From contig CANLOU010000003.1 of NCBI GenBank assembly GCA_947492995.1, positions 186,001-250,000 of the forward strand: a DNA stretch of 64,000 nucleotides, given 5' to 3'. A program made the translations under genes and the position numbers. This DNA comes from an uncultured Litoreibacter sp. Its GTDB lineage: Bacteria > Pseudomonadota > Alphaproteobacteria > Rhodobacterales > Rhodobacteraceae. The notes beneath the pieces were generated by a model. The model did no database searches and was not told where the DNA came from. It was given only the letters and a program-made list of their open reading frames with translations. Below are positions 48,141-57,957 of the stretch, piece after piece. How positions within the stretch are numbered: position 1 is the first letter of the stretch; each line of letters opens with the position of its first letter.

Positions 48141-48608
48141 ATGAAACTGAATGAATTGCGCGACAACCCCGGCGCCACGAAACGCAGAAAACGCGTTGGC
48201 CGTGGCCCTGGTTCCGGCACCGGTAAGATGGGTGGCCGTGGTATCAAAGGTCAAAAATCCCGCTCGGGCGTTGCCCTGAACGGCTACGAAGGCGGCCAAA
48301 TGCCTTTGTACATGCGCCTGCCGAAGCGTGGCTTCAACAGCCGCAACAAGAAGAACTTTGCCGTCATCAACCTGGGCCTGATCCAGAAGTTCATCGACGC
48401 GAAGACTTTGGACGCGAAAAAAGAGATCACCGAAGACATGCTGGTTGAAACCGGCGTTGTGCGTCGCAAGCTGGACGGTGTCCGCGTGCTGGCCAAAGGT
48501 GAGATCACCGCAAAAGTGAAGCTGACCGTCACCGGCGCCTCGAAATCGGCCATTGAAGCCGTCGAGAAAGCCGGCGGATCGCTCACAGTCGCGGCAGCTG
48601 CCGAATAA
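48141..48608 (+). CDS. rplO: 50S ribosomal protein L15
   Basis: A 155-residue L15 with the basic glycine-rich N-terminal extension ([20 protein letters not shown]) and [18 protein letters not shown]-like core (here [18 protein letters not shown]). AGGAGAAG precedes the ATG. It restarts the spc operon from its own promoter; secY follows after 106 bases. Confidence 0.97.
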   Translation: MKLNELRDNPGATKRRKRVGRGPGSGTGKMGGRGIKGQKSRSGVALNGYEGGQMPLYMRLPKRGFNSRNKKNFAVINLGLIQKFIDAKTLDAKKEITEDMLVETGVVRRKLDGVRVLAKGEITAKVKLTVTGASKSAIEAVEKAGGSLTVAAAAE

Positions 48609-48714
48609 TACCTTGTGAGGGGCGGTGACGCTCCTTACATGTACTCAAGTTTTCCAGCGCCGCGACGGGGAAACCCGTTCGCGGCGTTGTGTTTGATACA
48701 GGGAATCCAAGCAC

Positions 48715-50079
48715 ATGGCTTCAGCCGCCGAGCAAATGGCACAAAATATGAGCTGGTCCGCCTTTGGCAAGGCGACCGAGCTTCGTAGCCGCATCCTATT
48801 CACCATCGGCCTGCTGATCGTCTACCGGCTTGGCACCTACATCCCCGTCCCCGGCATCGACGCCGACGCGCTGCGCAACTTTGTGGAGCAGATCTCGACC
48901 GGGGTTGGCGGCATCCTGAACATGTTCACCGGCGGCGCGATTGGCCGCATGGGCCTGTTTGCGCTGGGCATCATGCCCTACATTTCCGCCTCGATCATCG
49001 TGCAGCTTATGACGGCGATGGTCCCGCAGCTAGAACAGCTGAAGAAAGAGGGCGAACAGGGCCGCAAGAAGATCAACCAATACACCCGCTACGGCACCGT
49101 GTTTCTGGCGACATTGCAGGCCTACGGGCTGGCGAAAGGCCTAGAGTCAGGCGGTCTGGTGACCGACCCGGGCCTGTTCTTCCAGATTTCCTGCGTCATC
49201 ACGCTGGTTGGCGGCACCATGTTCCTGATGTGGCTGGGCGAGCAAATCACCGCACGCGGCATCGGCAACGGCATCTCGCTGATTATTTTCGTGGGCATCA
49301 TCGCGGAGGTCCCCGCGGCCCTCGCGCAGTTCCTTGCGCAAGGCCGGTCGGGCTCGATCAGCCCTGCTGTTATCATCGGGGTGCTGCTGGTCGTGGTGGC
49401 CACCATCACCTTCGTGGTGTTCATGGAACGCGCCCTGCGCAAGATCCACATCCAATACCCGCGCCGCCAAGTTGGCATGAAGGTCTATGACGGCGGGTCC
49501 TCGCACCTGCCAGTCAAGGTCAACCCGTCGGGCGTTATCCCCGCGATCTTCGCGTCCAGCCTGCTGCTGCTGCCGACCACGGTCAGCACCTTCTCGGGCG
49601 CGTCGACCAGCCCGGTCATGGCCACGATCCTTGCGTATTTTGGCCCCGGCCAGCCGCTGTATCTGGCGTTCTTCACGCTGATGATCGTGTTCTTCGCGTA
49701 TTTCTACACCTTCAACGTGGCCTTCAAGCCCGAGGAAGTGGCCGACAACCTGAAGAACCAGAACGGCTTCATCCCCGGTATCCGCCCCGGCGCGCGCACC
49801 GCGGAGTACCTTGAATACGTGGTGAACCGCATTCTGGTGCTGGGCTCCGGCTACCTTGCCTTGGTCTGCCTGCTGCCCGAAATTCTGCGCGCGCAGCTGG
49901 CCATTCCGTTTTACTTCGGCGGGACGTCGGTTCTGATCGTTGTGTCGGTGACCATGGATACGATACAACAGGTGCAGTCGCACATGCTGGCACACCAGTA
50001 TGAGGGGCTGATCGAGAAATCGCAGCTTCGCGGCAAAGGCGGCAAGAAGCGTGGAAAACGGAGCCCGTCGCGCAAATGA
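48715..50079 (+). CDS. secY: Protein translocase subunit SecY
   Basis: A 454-residue SecY, the channel of the Sec translocon, with ten membrane helices. It begins with the amphipathic [20 protein letters not shown] and shows the conserved [22 protein letters not shown] plug/helix 2 region and [23 protein letters not shown] in loop C5. Full length. Its stop overlaps adk by 4 bases (ATGA). Confidence 0.98.
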   Translation: MASAAEQMAQNMSWSAFGKATELRSRILFTIGLLIVYRLGTYIPVPGIDADALRNFVEQISTGVGGILNMFTGGAIGRMGLFALGIMPYISASIIVQLMTAMVPQLEQLKKEGEQGRKKINQYTRYGTVFLATLQAYGLAKGLESGGLVTDPGLFFQISCVITLVGGTMFLMWLGEQITARGIGNGISLIIFVGIIAEVPAALAQFLAQGRSGSISPAVIIGVLLVVVATITFVVFMERALRKIHIQYPRRQVGMKVYDGGSSHLPVKVNPSGVIPAIFASSLLLLPTTVSTFSGASTSPVMATILAYFGPGQPLYLAFFTLMIVFFAYFYTFNVAFKPEEVADNLKNQNGFIPGIRPGARTAEYLEYVVNRILVLGSGYLALVCLLPEILRAQLAIPFYFGGTSVLIVVSVTMDTIQQVQSHMLAHQYEGLIEKSQLRGKGGKKRGKRSPSRK

Positions 50080-50654
50080 ACATTATCCTTCTTGGACCAC
50101 CGGGTGCCGGCAAAGGCACGCAGGCTGAAAAACTTGTTGCCGAGCGGGGCATGATCCAGCTCTCCACCGGCGACATGCTGCGGGCGGCGAAAACCTCTGG
50201 CACCGAGATGGGCAAGAAGGTCGCGGCCGTCATGGATGCGGGCGAGCTGGTCACCGACGAGATCGTCATCGGCTTGATCGAGGAAAAGCTGGAAGGCGAC
50301 CACGGAGGGGGCTTCATCTTTGACGGCTTCCCACGCACGCTGGCGCAGGCTGATGCATTGGGCGCATTGCTGAAGAAGCACGGCACCCAGCTGGACGCCG
50401 TCATCGCGATGGAAGTCAACGACGAGGTGCTGGTGAAGCGCATCGTTGGTCGCGCCGAAGAGGCGCGTGCCGCTGGCAAAGAAGCCCGCGCTGACGACAA
50501 CGAGGAAAGCCTGAAGGTCCGCCTGATGGAATACTACAAAAAGACCTCCCCGCTGATCGGCTATTATCACTGCATGGGGCAGCTGGAATGGGTGCCGGGA
50601 CTGGGCACGATTGATGAAGTTTCTGCCAGCATTAGCGCGGTTCTCGACGCTTGA
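50076..50654 (+). CDS. adk: Adenylate kinase, short form
   Basis: A 192-residue kinase converting ATP + AMP to 2 ADP. The P-loop [11 protein letters not shown] is at the N-terminus, followed by STGDMLRAA and [14 protein letters not shown]. It is the short type: after IVGR the sequence goes straight on through [17 protein letters not shown], lacking the zinc-type LID insertion of long forms. Coupled to secY. A further short frame overlaps its stop. Confidence 0.97.
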   Translation: MNIILLGPPGAGKGTQAEKLVAERGMIQLSTGDMLRAAKTSGTEMGKKVAAVMDAGELVTDEIVIGLIEEKLEGDHGGGFIFDGFPRTLAQADALGALLKKHGTQLDAVIAMEVNDEVLVKRIVGRAEEARAAGKEARADDNEESLKVRLMEYYKKTSPLIGYYHCMGQLEWVPGLGTIDEVSASISAVLDA

Positions 50655-50830
50655 ACCGTGGTTCAGCACTCATTGTGGGGTTGGCTGTTGGCATCGTTCT
50701 CTCGACAGCCGTTAACCTAATCGCCTTGAACGCGTTTGGGATTTTGCACACCACGTCTGATTTTTGTACTGATGAGACTTCGCCTCGATATATCCGCTCT
50801 GCCGAGGTTAGATTGCAGTCTTGCCCATGA
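50651..50830 (+). CDS. Possible 59-residue membrane peptide after adk
   Basis: An open frame starting with TTG at 50651 (TTGA overlap with the adk stop) and ending at TGA 50828-50830. It encodes one strong membrane helix ([24 protein letters not shown] by eye, about residues 6-29) and a C-terminal part with two cysteines. The coupling geometry and a clean N-terminal helix favour translation; the TTG start and lack of a known family are against it. Confidence 0.4.
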   Translation: MNRGSALIVGLAVGIVLSTAVNLIALNAFGILHTTSDFCTDETSPRYIRSAEVRLQSCP

Positions 50831-50956
50831 CGTTTGAAGGCCTTCTTTTCTAAGGCTTGACGCCACCGTTAATCAGTCCTAAACCGCCCCATCCCGCAAG
50901 GGAATCGCGCACCTGCCGACCTAGCTAGACGGCCCCGCGCATTGAGTACCTAAATC

Positions 50957-50987
50957 AAGCCCGCTGGTAGAAATACCGTCGGGCTTA
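50957..50987 (+). terminator. Two-tier hairpin before rpsM
   Basis: Outer stem AAGCCCG / CGGGCTT encloses an inner GGTA-GAAA-TACC. The T-tail is poor (TTACGTTG). It ends the rplO-secY-adk unit or acts as an attenuator 57 bases before rpsM. Confidence 0.6.
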
Positions 50988-51044
50988 CGTTGTGAAAAAA
51001 GGGTCTGGAACTACGGACCCGCGACCAAAGAAGGAAGTCCACAC

Positions 51045-51413
51045 TTGGCACGTATTGCTGGCGTTAACCTGCCCGACGGAAAGCGCGTCGTCATCGCTTT
51101 GACCTACATCACCGGTATCGGCAACACCTCCGCAAACGCGATTTGCGAAGCTGTTGGTATCGACCTGGCACGTCGTATGAACGACCTGTCGGACGCTGAA
51201 ATCTTGAAAGTGCGCGAGCATATCGACGAGAACTACACCGTCGAGGGCGACCTGCGCCGCGAAGTCACGATGAACGTGAAGCGCCTGATGGACCTTGGCT
51301 GCTACCGTGGCCTGCGCCACCGTCGCAACCTCCCTGTGCGCGGTCAGCGCACGCACACCAACGCTCGCACGCGCAAAGGCCCTGCAAAGGCCATTGCCGG
51401 TAAGAAGAAGTAA
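51045..51413 (+). CDS. rpsM: 30S ribosomal protein S13 (TTG start)
   Basis: A 122-residue S13 at the head-50S bridge. It reads [37 protein letters not shown] and [19 protein letters not shown]-like C-terminus. The only start that fits the normal N-terminus is TTG at 51045, with AAGGA about 10 bases upstream; no in-frame ATG or GTG lies nearby. A weak start for a ribosomal protein is unusual. rpsK follows after 14 bases. Confidence 0.96.
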   Translation: MARIAGVNLPDGKRVVIALTYITGIGNTSANAICEAVGIDLARRMNDLSDAEILKVREHIDENYTVEGDLRREVTMNVKRLMDLGCYRGLRHRRNLPVRGQRTHTNARTRKGPAKAIAGKKK

Positions 51414-51427
51414 GGGAGGACTGACGA

Positions 51428-51817
51428 ATGGCACGCGATAAGGTCAAAACGAAGAAGAAGGTCCGTAAGAACATCGCCGCAGGCGTTGCTCACGTGAATT
51501 CCTCGTTCAACAACACAAAAATCCTGATCTCCGACGTTCAGGGCAACGCAATTTCTTGGTCCTCTGCTGGCACCATGGGCTTCAAAGGGTCGCGCAAATC
51601 GACACCTTACGCGGCTCAGATGGCTGCCGAAGATGCGGGCAAGAAGGCGCAGGAACATGGCGTGAAAACGCTGGAAGTCGAAGTGCAGGGCCCGGGTTCG
51701 GGCCGTGAGAGCGCGCTCCGCGCTTTGGCTGCCGCTGGCTTCCAAATCTCGTCCATCCGCGACGTGACGCCAATGGCCCATAACGGCTGCCGCCCCCCAA
51801 AGCGCCGCCGCGTTTAA
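51428..51817 (+). CDS. rpsK: 30S ribosomal protein S11
   Basis: A 129-residue S11 of the 30S platform. It has [40 protein letters not shown] and the C-terminal [26 protein letters not shown] precedes it. A long hairpin follows before rpoA. Confidence 0.98.
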   Translation: MARDKVKTKKKVRKNIAAGVAHVNSSFNNTKILISDVQGNAISWSSAGTMGFKGSRKSTPYAAQMAAEDAGKKAQEHGVKTLEVEVQGPGSGRESALRALAAAGFQISSIRDVTPMAHNGCRPPKRRRV

Positions 51818-51828
51818 GTATTACTACG

Positions 51829-51862
51829 ACGTGCAGATGCTGCTTTTGCGGCGTCTGCACGT
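51829..51862 (+). promoter_or_regulatory. Long hairpin between rpsK and rpoA
   Basis: ACGTGCAGA / TCTGCACGT (9 bp), continuing imperfectly to a TTTT loop through TGCTGC / GCGGCG. No T-run after it. Possible attenuator or processing site that sets RpoA level relative to S11. Confidence 0.55.
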
Positions 51863-51928
51863 GTCATTTCAACCTCGAGTGTTCCTATTTTTGGACATGA
51901 ATACGGAACGAGCATGGAGGCGACACAC

Positions 51929-52945
51929 ATGATCCATAAAAATTGGGCCGAACTGATTAAGCCAACGCAGTTGGACATCAAACCCGGCAATGACCCAGCC
52001 CGCAAAGCAACTGTTGTGGCCGAACCGCTGGAGCGCGGCTTTGGTCTGACAATGGGGAACGCGCTGCGCCGCGTGTTGATGAGCTCGCTGCAAGGTGCCG
52101 CGATCACATCGGTACAGATTGACAACGTGCTGCACGAGTTCTCCTCGATCTCGGGCGTGCGCGAAGACGTCACCGACGTTGTGCTGAACCTCAAAGGCGT
52201 GGCCATCCGCATGGAAGTCGAAGGGCCAAAGCGCCTGTCGATTTCGGCAAAAGGCCCGGCAGTTGTCACCGCTGGTGACATCTCGGACAGCGCTGGCATC
52301 GAAATCCTGAACCGCGACCACATCATCTGTCACCTCGACGATGGCGCCGACCTGTTCATGGAACTGACCGTCAACACCGGCAAAGGCTACGTCTCCGCCG
52401 AGAAGAACAAGCCAGAAGACGCGCCCATCGGCCTGATGCCGATCGACGCGATTTTCTCGCCTGTCAAAAAAGTCAGCTACGACGTGCAGCCGACCCGCGA
52501 AGGTCAGGTTCTGGACTATGACAAGCTGACGATGAAAATCGAAACAGACGGCTCCATCTCGCCTGACGACGCCGTGGCCTTTGCCGCGCGCATCCTGCAG
52601 GACCAGTTGGGCATCTTCGTGAACTTCGACGAGCCGGAATCGGCCCGCGCGCAGGACGACGAAGACGAGCTGGAATTCAACCCGCTGCTGCTGAAGAAGG
52701 TAGACGAGCTGGAGCTTTCCGTCCGTTCGGCCAACTGCCTGAAGAACGACAACATCGTCTATATCGGCGACCTGATCCAAAAGACCGAAGCCGAGATGCT
52801 GCGCACCCCGAACTTCGGCCGCAAATCCTTGAACGAGATCAAGGAAGTGCTGTCGGGCATGGGCCTGCATCTGGGCATGGACATCGTCGACTGGCCACCA
52901 GAAAACATCGAAGACCTGGCCAAGAAGTTCGAAGACCAGTTCTAA
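51929..52945 (+). CDS. rpoA: RNA polymerase alpha subunit
   Basis: A 338-residue alpha subunit. The N-terminal dimerisation domain begins [15 protein letters not shown] and has [20 protein letters not shown]. The C-terminal DNA/activator-binding domain includes [21 protein letters not shown] and [21 protein letters not shown] ends 8 bases before the ATG at 51929, which is preferred to the in-frame ATG at 51914 that overlaps that GGAGG. Confidence 0.98.
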   Translation: MIHKNWAELIKPTQLDIKPGNDPARKATVVAEPLERGFGLTMGNALRRVLMSSLQGAAITSVQIDNVLHEFSSISGVREDVTDVVLNLKGVAIRMEVEGPKRLSISAKGPAVVTAGDISDSAGIEILNRDHIICHLDDGADLFMELTVNTGKGYVSAEKNKPEDAPIGLMPIDAIFSPVKKVSYDVQPTREGQVLDYDKLTMKIETDGSISPDDAVAFAARILQDQLGIFVNFDEPESARAQDDEDELEFNPLLLKKVDELELSVRSANCLKNDNIVYIGDLIQKTEAEMLRTPNFGRKSLNEIKEVLSGMGLHLGMDIVDWPPENIEDLAKKFEDQF

Positions 52946-53151
52946 GAGATCGGGGTTCGCGCGCGGCGCGGACCCCACCAAATGCCGGCGCAATGACCGG
53001 GAACAGGCCTCTCGGCGGGAAACCCGCCTGCCGGCCGCGGCGGAACCTGATGGACGAGCCATCAGAACCCGCTTTGGGCAATCCCGCCCCAACAGAGGCC
53101 ACGACACGCATCGTAAGCCCGTACAAAGTATAGACTTTAAGGAAGATCAAA

Positions 53152-53568
53152 ATGCGCCACGCACGAGGCTACCGCCGCCTGAACCGCACCCATGAACACC
53201 GCAAAGCGCTGTTCATCAACATGTGCGGCTCGCTCATCGAGCATGAGCAAATCAAAACAACCCTGCCGAAAGCCAAAGAGCTTCGCCCGATCATCGAGAA
53301 AATGATCACGCTGGCGAAACGCGGCGATCTGCACGCCCGCCGTCAGGCCGCATCGAAGCTGCGCCAGGACAAAGACGTCGCCAAATTGTTCGACGTTCTG
53401 GGCCCACGCTACAAAGACCGCCAAGGCGGCTATGTACGTGTCCTGAAAGCCGGGTTCCGCTACGGCGACATGGCGCCAATGGCGATCATCGAATTCGTCG
53501 ACCGCGACGTGTCCGCAAAGGGCGCGGCCGACAAGGCCCGCGTCGAAGCCGAAGAGGCCGCTGAATAA
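53152..53568 (+). CDS. rplQ: 50S ribosomal protein L17
   Basis: A 138-residue L17 with [39 protein letters not shown] and [30 protein letters not shown] lies 6 bases before the ATG. It is the last gene of the ribosomal cluster, 206 bases after rpoA, and is closed by a perfect terminator. Confidence 0.98.
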   Translation: MRHARGYRRLNRTHEHRKALFINMCGSLIEHEQIKTTLPKAKELRPIIEKMITLAKRGDLHARRQAASKLRQDKDVAKLFDVLGPRYKDRQGGYVRVLKAGFRYGDMAPMAIIEFVDRDVSAKGAADKARVEAEEAAE

Positions 53569-53617
53569 TAGCGAGTTGGCCAAGTTGTTGGCCCGTCCAC
53601 TCACGGTAACCAGTAGG

Positions 53618-53650
53618 AAAAGCCCCGCCCTTACCGGCGGGGCTTTTGCG
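53618..53650 (+). terminator. Terminator after rplQ
   Basis: AAAAGCCCCGCC / GGCGGGGCTTTT, a perfect 12-bp stem on a 6-base loop. It closes the ribosomal-protein cluster. Confidence 0.92.
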
Positions 53651-53722
53651 TTGCGGGCATGATTGCAATCCGCGCCACCAATCCGCATATGTTGGGCAAT
53701 GCCTAACCCAAAGGGTGCCTTT

Positions 53723-55114
53723 ATGCGTTTGATCTTGTCCTTGCTCACCGCCGCCTCGCTGCTTGCCGCCGCTGTCGCCCCTGCGCAGGCGCAGCAGGTG
53801 CCCCAGTCGCAGGCCGAGATCAGCCTCAGCTTTGCCCCCCTGGTCAAGCAAGCGGCCCCCGCCGTGGTCAACATCTTCGCCAACCGCGTCGTGCAGCAGC
53901 AACGCGCGACGCCCTTCATGGGCAACCCGTTTTTCGAGCAATTCTTCGGCGACATGCGCCAGGCCCAGCCCCGCGTGCAAAACTCGCTGGGCTCCGGGGT
54001 GATCCTGTCCGAGGACGGCATCGTGGTGTCCAACTACCATGTCGTCGGCATGGCCACCGACATCCGCGTGGTCCTGAAGGACCGCCGCGAGTTTGAGGCC
54101 AAAGTGCTGCTGGCAGACGAGCAAAGCGACATCGCCATCCTCAAAATCGAAAGCGACGAGGCCTTGCCTTGGCTGCCGTTCCGCAACTCTGACGATGTGG
54201 AGGTCGGGGAGCTGGCGCTGGCCATCGGCAACCCCTTCGGGATCGGGCAAACCGTATCCTCCGGCATCATCTCGGGGCTGGCGCGCTCAGGCGTCTCCAC
54301 CGGCAACGCGCGCGGATATTTCCTGCAAACCGACGCGGCCATCAACCCGGGCAATTCCGGCGGGGCGTTGATCGACGTCGCGGGCCAGTTGATTGGGGTG
54401 AACACCCGCATCCTGACCCGCTCCGGCGGGTCCAACGGCGTAGGCTTTGCCATCCCCTCCAACCTGGTGGCCCAATTCGTCAAGCAAGCCAAGAACGGCA
54501 ATGACGCGTTCAAACGCCCCTGGGCGGGCCTCAACGGGCAAGCCGTCGATGGCTCGCTGGCCGAGGGCTTTGGCCTGACCATCCCCGAGGGCGTCGTCAT
54601 CTCGGCGCTGCATCCGCTCAGTCCCTTTGCCAAGGCGGGTCTTGGTGCGGGCGACATTGTGCTCAGCGTGGACGGCCAGCCGGTCAACGCGCCGGCCGAG
54701 ATGCTGCACCACATGTCGGTGCGCGGCGTGGGGGAGGATGCGGCCATCACCTACCTGTCTGACGGCGACACCAAAGAGGCACAGGTCGCGCTGATCGAGG
54801 CCCCCGACACCCCGCCTGCCGATCCGCGCACCATCCGCGAGGGCACCTTGGCAGGGCTGAGCGTTGTCACCATCAACCCGCGCGTCAGCGCCGAATACGG
54901 CCTGCCCAGCGACGCCAGCGGCGTCATCGTGACCGAGGTTTCGCGCCCGCTGGCTGGCGTCGGCCTGCGGCCGGGCAACATCATCACCTCGATCAACAAC
55001 GCGCCTGTGGAAACCAGCGCCGATGTCGAAGAGCTTGGGGCCTCCACCGCCCGGCGCTGGCGTATTGACGGCGTGGCGCAGGGGCGCCGCTTCTCCTACC
55101 GTTTCCGCATCTGA
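53723..55114 (+). CDS. DegP/DegQ-type periplasmic serine protease
   Basis: A 463-residue HtrA-family protease. The signal peptide is residues 1-23 (LLTAASLLAAAVAPAQA). The catalytic triad is H106 (SNYHVVG), D136 (QSDIAIL) and S212 (NPGNSGGA). Two PDZ domains follow (about 270-350 and 370-455). It degrades or refolds damaged envelope proteins. Start at 53723 follows from the signal peptide. Its stop overlaps rarA by one base (TGATG), so the two are co-transcribed. Confidence 0.94.
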   Translation: MRLILSLLTAASLLAAAVAPAQAQQVPQSQAEISLSFAPLVKQAAPAVVNIFANRVVQQQRATPFMGNPFFEQFFGDMRQAQPRVQNSLGSGVILSEDGIVVSNYHVVGMATDIRVVLKDRREFEAKVLLADEQSDIAILKIESDEALPWLPFRNSDDVEVGELALAIGNPFGIGQTVSSGIISGLARSGVSTGNARGYFLQTDAAINPGNSGGALIDVAGQLIGVNTRILTRSGGSNGVGFAIPSNLVAQFVKQAKNGNDAFKRPWAGLNGQAVDGSLAEGFGLTIPEGVVISALHPLSPFAKAGLGAGDIVLSVDGQPVNAPAEMLHHMSVRGVGEDAAITYLSDGDTKEAQVALIEAPDTPPADPRTIREGTLAGLSVVTINPRVSAEYGLPSDASGVIVTEVSRPLAGVGLRPGNIITSINNAPVETSADVEELGASTARRWRIDGVAQGRRFSYRFRI

Positions 55115-56415
55115 TGGCGGACCTGTTTGACACCGGCGCCAAGGCCGAGCCTGCCAAGATGCAGCCTTTGGCCGACCGCCTGCGCCCCAAAACGCTGGGG
55201 GAGGTGATCGGTCAGGAACAGGTGCTTGGCCCCGACAGCCCGTTGGGGGTGATGCTGGCCAATAGCTCCTTGGGATCGTTGGTCTTCTGGGGCCCGCCCG
55301 GCGTTGGCAAAACCACCATTGCGCGGCTGCTGGCGGGCGAAAGCGACCTGCATTTCGTGCAGATCAGCGCGATTTTTTCAGGGGTGCAGGACCTCAAGAA
55401 GGTGTTCGAGGCCGCCAAGATGCGCGCCGCCAACGGGCAGGGGACGCTGCTGTTCGTGGACGAGATCCACCGCTTCAACAAAGCGCAACAAGACGGCTTC
55501 CTGCCCCATATGGAGGACGGCACGATCCTCTTGGTGGGTGCGACCACCGAAAACCCGTCCTTTGAATTGAACGCGGCGCTGTTGTCGCGATCACAGGTTC
55601 TGGTGCTGGAACGGCTCGATCTGACCGACCTGGAACGCCTTGCACAGCGGGCCGAGAAGGAGCTTGGAAAGCCCCTTCCGCTCACGCCGGAGGCGCGCGC
55701 GGCCCTGCTTGAAATGGCGGATGGGGACGGGCGGGCGTTGCTGAACTTGGTCGAACAGGTCAGCGCTTGGAAAACCGACGACAAGCTTGACCCTGCCGCG
55801 TTGTCCAAGCGCCTCATGCGCCGCGCCGCGCAAAATGACAAATCGGGGGATGCGCATTACAACCTGATCTCGGCCCTGCACAAATCGGTGCGCGGTTCTG
55901 ACCCTGATGCCAGCCTCTATTGGTTCGCCCGGATGCTGACGGGCGGCGAAGACCCGCGCTACCTGGCCCGGCGTATCACCCGCATGGCGGTTGAAGATAT
56001 CGGGCTGGCCGACACAAATGCGCACCGCGTTTGCCTTGATGCATGGGAAACCTACGAGCGGCTCGGCTCGCCGGAAGGAGAGCTGGCCTTGGCCCAGGCC
56101 GTGACCTATCTCGCCCTCGCGCCCAAATCCAACGCGGCCTATGTGGCCTATAAGGCGGCGATGAAGGCCGCCAAACAAACAGGGTCGGAGCCGCCGCCCA
56201 AACATATCCTGAACGCGCCAACCGGCCTGATGAAAGACCAGGGCTACGGCGATGGATACGCCTATGACCACGACGCCAAAGACGGCTTCTCTGGCCAAAA
56301 CTACTTCCCGGAAACGATGAAACGCGGCGTCTACTACTTGCCCGTGGAACGCGGGTACGAGCGTGAACTCAAAAAGCGCGTCGACTATTTCGCCAAACTC
56401 CGCGCGAAACGCTAA
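55114..56415 (+). CDS. rarA: Replication-associated recombination protein A
   Basis: A 433-residue AAA+ ATPase (RarA/MgsA) acting at stalled replication forks. It has Walker A GPPGVGKTT, Walker B LLFVDEIHRFNKAQQD and the sensor GATTENPSFELN; the C-terminal tetramerisation part contains RGSDPDASLYWFARML and EDPRYLARR. Complete length. Coupled to the DegP-type gene upstream. Confidence 0.95.
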   Translation: MADLFDTGAKAEPAKMQPLADRLRPKTLGEVIGQEQVLGPDSPLGVMLANSSLGSLVFWGPPGVGKTTIARLLAGESDLHFVQISAIFSGVQDLKKVFEAAKMRAANGQGTLLFVDEIHRFNKAQQDGFLPHMEDGTILLVGATTENPSFELNAALLSRSQVLVLERLDLTDLERLAQRAEKELGKPLPLTPEARAALLEMADGDGRALLNLVEQVSAWKTDDKLDPAALSKRLMRRAAQNDKSGDAHYNLISALHKSVRGSDPDASLYWFARMLTGGEDPRYLARRITRMAVEDIGLADTNAHRVCLDAWETYERLGSPEGELALAQAVTYLALAPKSNAAYVAYKAAMKAAKQTGSEPPPKHILNAPTGLMKDQGYGDGYAYDHDAKDGFSGQNYFPETMKRGVYYLPVERGYERELKKRVDYFAKLRAKR

Positions 56416-56527
56416 CCCTATCATTGTTCCAAAAATATCCCGGGGGAGGAGCGTCAGCGACGGGGGCGGAGCCCCCAAAACCACCCCTCATCTTGACACC
56501 ACGCCCGCAAACCCACACAGACCCTGC

Positions 56528-56905
56528 ATGTTTATGACCACTCTCCAAGTCGCCGCAGGCGGCGCGATCGGGGCCGCTTTGCGGTTCTTGATGGGCGTGG
56601 GCATCCTGCGGCTGACCGGCCCGGGTTTCCCGCTGGCCATCATGAGCGTCAATATCATTGGCAGCTTCGCGATGGGCCTGTTCGTGGTCTTCGCCGCCAA
56701 GACGTCCAACACGCATCTCAGCCCCTTCGTGATGACCGGCCTTTTGGGCGGGTTCACCACGTTTTCGGCCTTCTCGCTGGAGGCCTACACATTGTTTGAA
56801 CGGGGCCAGACCGCCTCGGCGGCGGCCTATGTGGGGCTGTCCGTCATCCTGTCCATCGCGGGGCTCGTTCTTGGGGTCATCGCTGCAAGGGGCCTATTCG
56901 CATGA
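56528..56905 (+). CDS. crcB: Fluoride channel CrcB/Fluc
   Basis: A 125-residue four-helix membrane protein that exports fluoride as a dual-topology dimer. It shows AAGGAIGAALRFLMG, NIIGSFAMGLFV with the conserved asparagine, and GLLGGFTTFSAFSLE with the phenylalanine box. ATG at 56528 or 56534; neither has a clear ribosome-binding site. Upstream (56430-56480) is a GC-rich repeat-like stretch with the hairpin GGGGGC-GGA-GCCCCC, not a fluoride riboswitch as far as I can see. It overlaps the next gene by 4 bases. Confidence 0.93.
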   Translation: MFMTTLQVAAGGAIGAALRFLMGVGILRLTGPGFPLAIMSVNIIGSFAMGLFVVFAAKTSNTHLSPFVMTGLLGGFTTFSAFSLEAYTLFERGQTASAAAYVGLSVILSIAGLVLGVIAARGLFA

Positions 56906-57957
56906 GCCGTGTCCAAACCATCGAGGTCCGCGACGACGAGGCCGAACAGCGGCTTGATCGCTGGTTCCGCCGCCACTTCCCGCATGTCTCGCAGGGCCGC
57001 GTCGAAAAGATGTGCCGCAAGGGCGAGATCCGCGTCGATGGGGGCCGCGTCAAATCCAACACCCGCGTGGGGCCGGGCCAGTCCATCCGCATCCCGCCGC
57101 TGCCATCCGAAGACGAGGTGGCCCAACAGCGCGAGCAACCTTTCGTGTCCAAGGCCGACGCCAAGATGATTCAGGACTGCGTGATCCATATGGATGACGA
57201 CGTCATTGTGCTGAACAAGCCGGCGGGCCTCGCGGTGCAGGGCGGGTCCAAAACCACCCGCCACGTGGACGGCATGACCCCCGCGCTGCAATATGACAAG
57301 CGCGAGGCGCCGCGCTTGGTCCACCGCCTCGACAAGGACACATCCGGCGTGCTGGTGCTGGCCCGCACGCAGGCCGCCGCCAGCCACCTGACCAAGGCGT
57401 TCCGCCACCATGGCACCCGCAAAATCTACTGGGCGCTGGTCGCGGGGGTGCCTTATCCCAAGATCGGCACCATCAAATTCGGCCTCGTCAAAGCGCCCGG
57501 TCACGGCGCGAAAGGCGAGGGCGAAAAGATGCATGCCATCCACCCCAAGGACGTCGACAGCACCTATGGGGCCAAGCGCGCCCACACTGATTACGCGACG
57601 CTGTGCTTTCTGGGCCAGCGGGCCTCGTGGCTGGCGATGGTGCCCGTGACGGGCCGCACGCACCAGCTGCGCGCCCATATCGCGGAGATGGGGCACCCCA
57701 TCGTGGGCGACGGCAAATATGGCGGGTCGGGGCAGGAAAACATGGGCGACGGCTGGGGCGCGGAGCTGGGCGAGGACGTCTCCAAGAAGATGCATCTGCA
57801 CGCGCGCAGCCTGACGATCCAGCATCCCAACGGGTCCGAGCTGTTCGTGCAGGCCAAGCTGCCGCCGCATATGCAAACCACGTGGGACTATTTCGGCTGG
57901 ACCGAAAAAGACGCGCCCAACGACCCCTTCGATGCGGATGAAAAATGGCAGAGCTGA
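56902..57957 (+). CDS. rluC: RluC-type 23S rRNA pseudouridine synthase
   Basis: A 351-residue RluA-family synthase. The N-terminal S4 domain (QRLDRWFRRHFPHVSQGRVEKM, GEIRVDGGRV) is followed by the catalytic domain, with D144 in HRLDKDTSG and the conserved LVTGRTHQLRAH-type motif (here VTGRTHQLRAHIAEMGHP). It modifies large-subunit rRNA; assignment to RluC instead of RluD is by overall resemblance. Start ATG overlaps the crcB stop. Confidence 0.88.
   Translation: MSRVQTIEVRDDEAEQRLDRWFRRHFPHVSQGRVEKMCRKGEIRVDGGRVKSNTRVGPGQSIRIPPLPSEDEVAQQREQPFVSKADAKMIQDCVIHMDDDVIVLNKPAGLAVQGGSKTTRHVDGMTPALQYDKREAPRLVHRLDKDTSGVLVLARTQAAASHLTKAFRHHGTRKIYWALVAGVPYPKIGTIKFGLVKAPGHGAKGEGEKMHAIHPKDVDSTYGAKRAHTDYATLCFLGQRASWLAMVPVTGRTHQLRAHIAEMGHPIVGDGKYGGSGQENMGDGWGAELGEDVSKKMHLHARSLTIQHPNGSELFVQAKLPPHMQTTWDYFGWTEKDAPNDPFDADEKWQS

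Noticed and set aside
56416-56527. Possible fluoride riboswitch upstream of crcB
   Set aside because: The stretch has a simple GGGGGC/GCCCCC hairpin and repeat-like sequence, with no recognisable riboswitch pseudoknot pattern.
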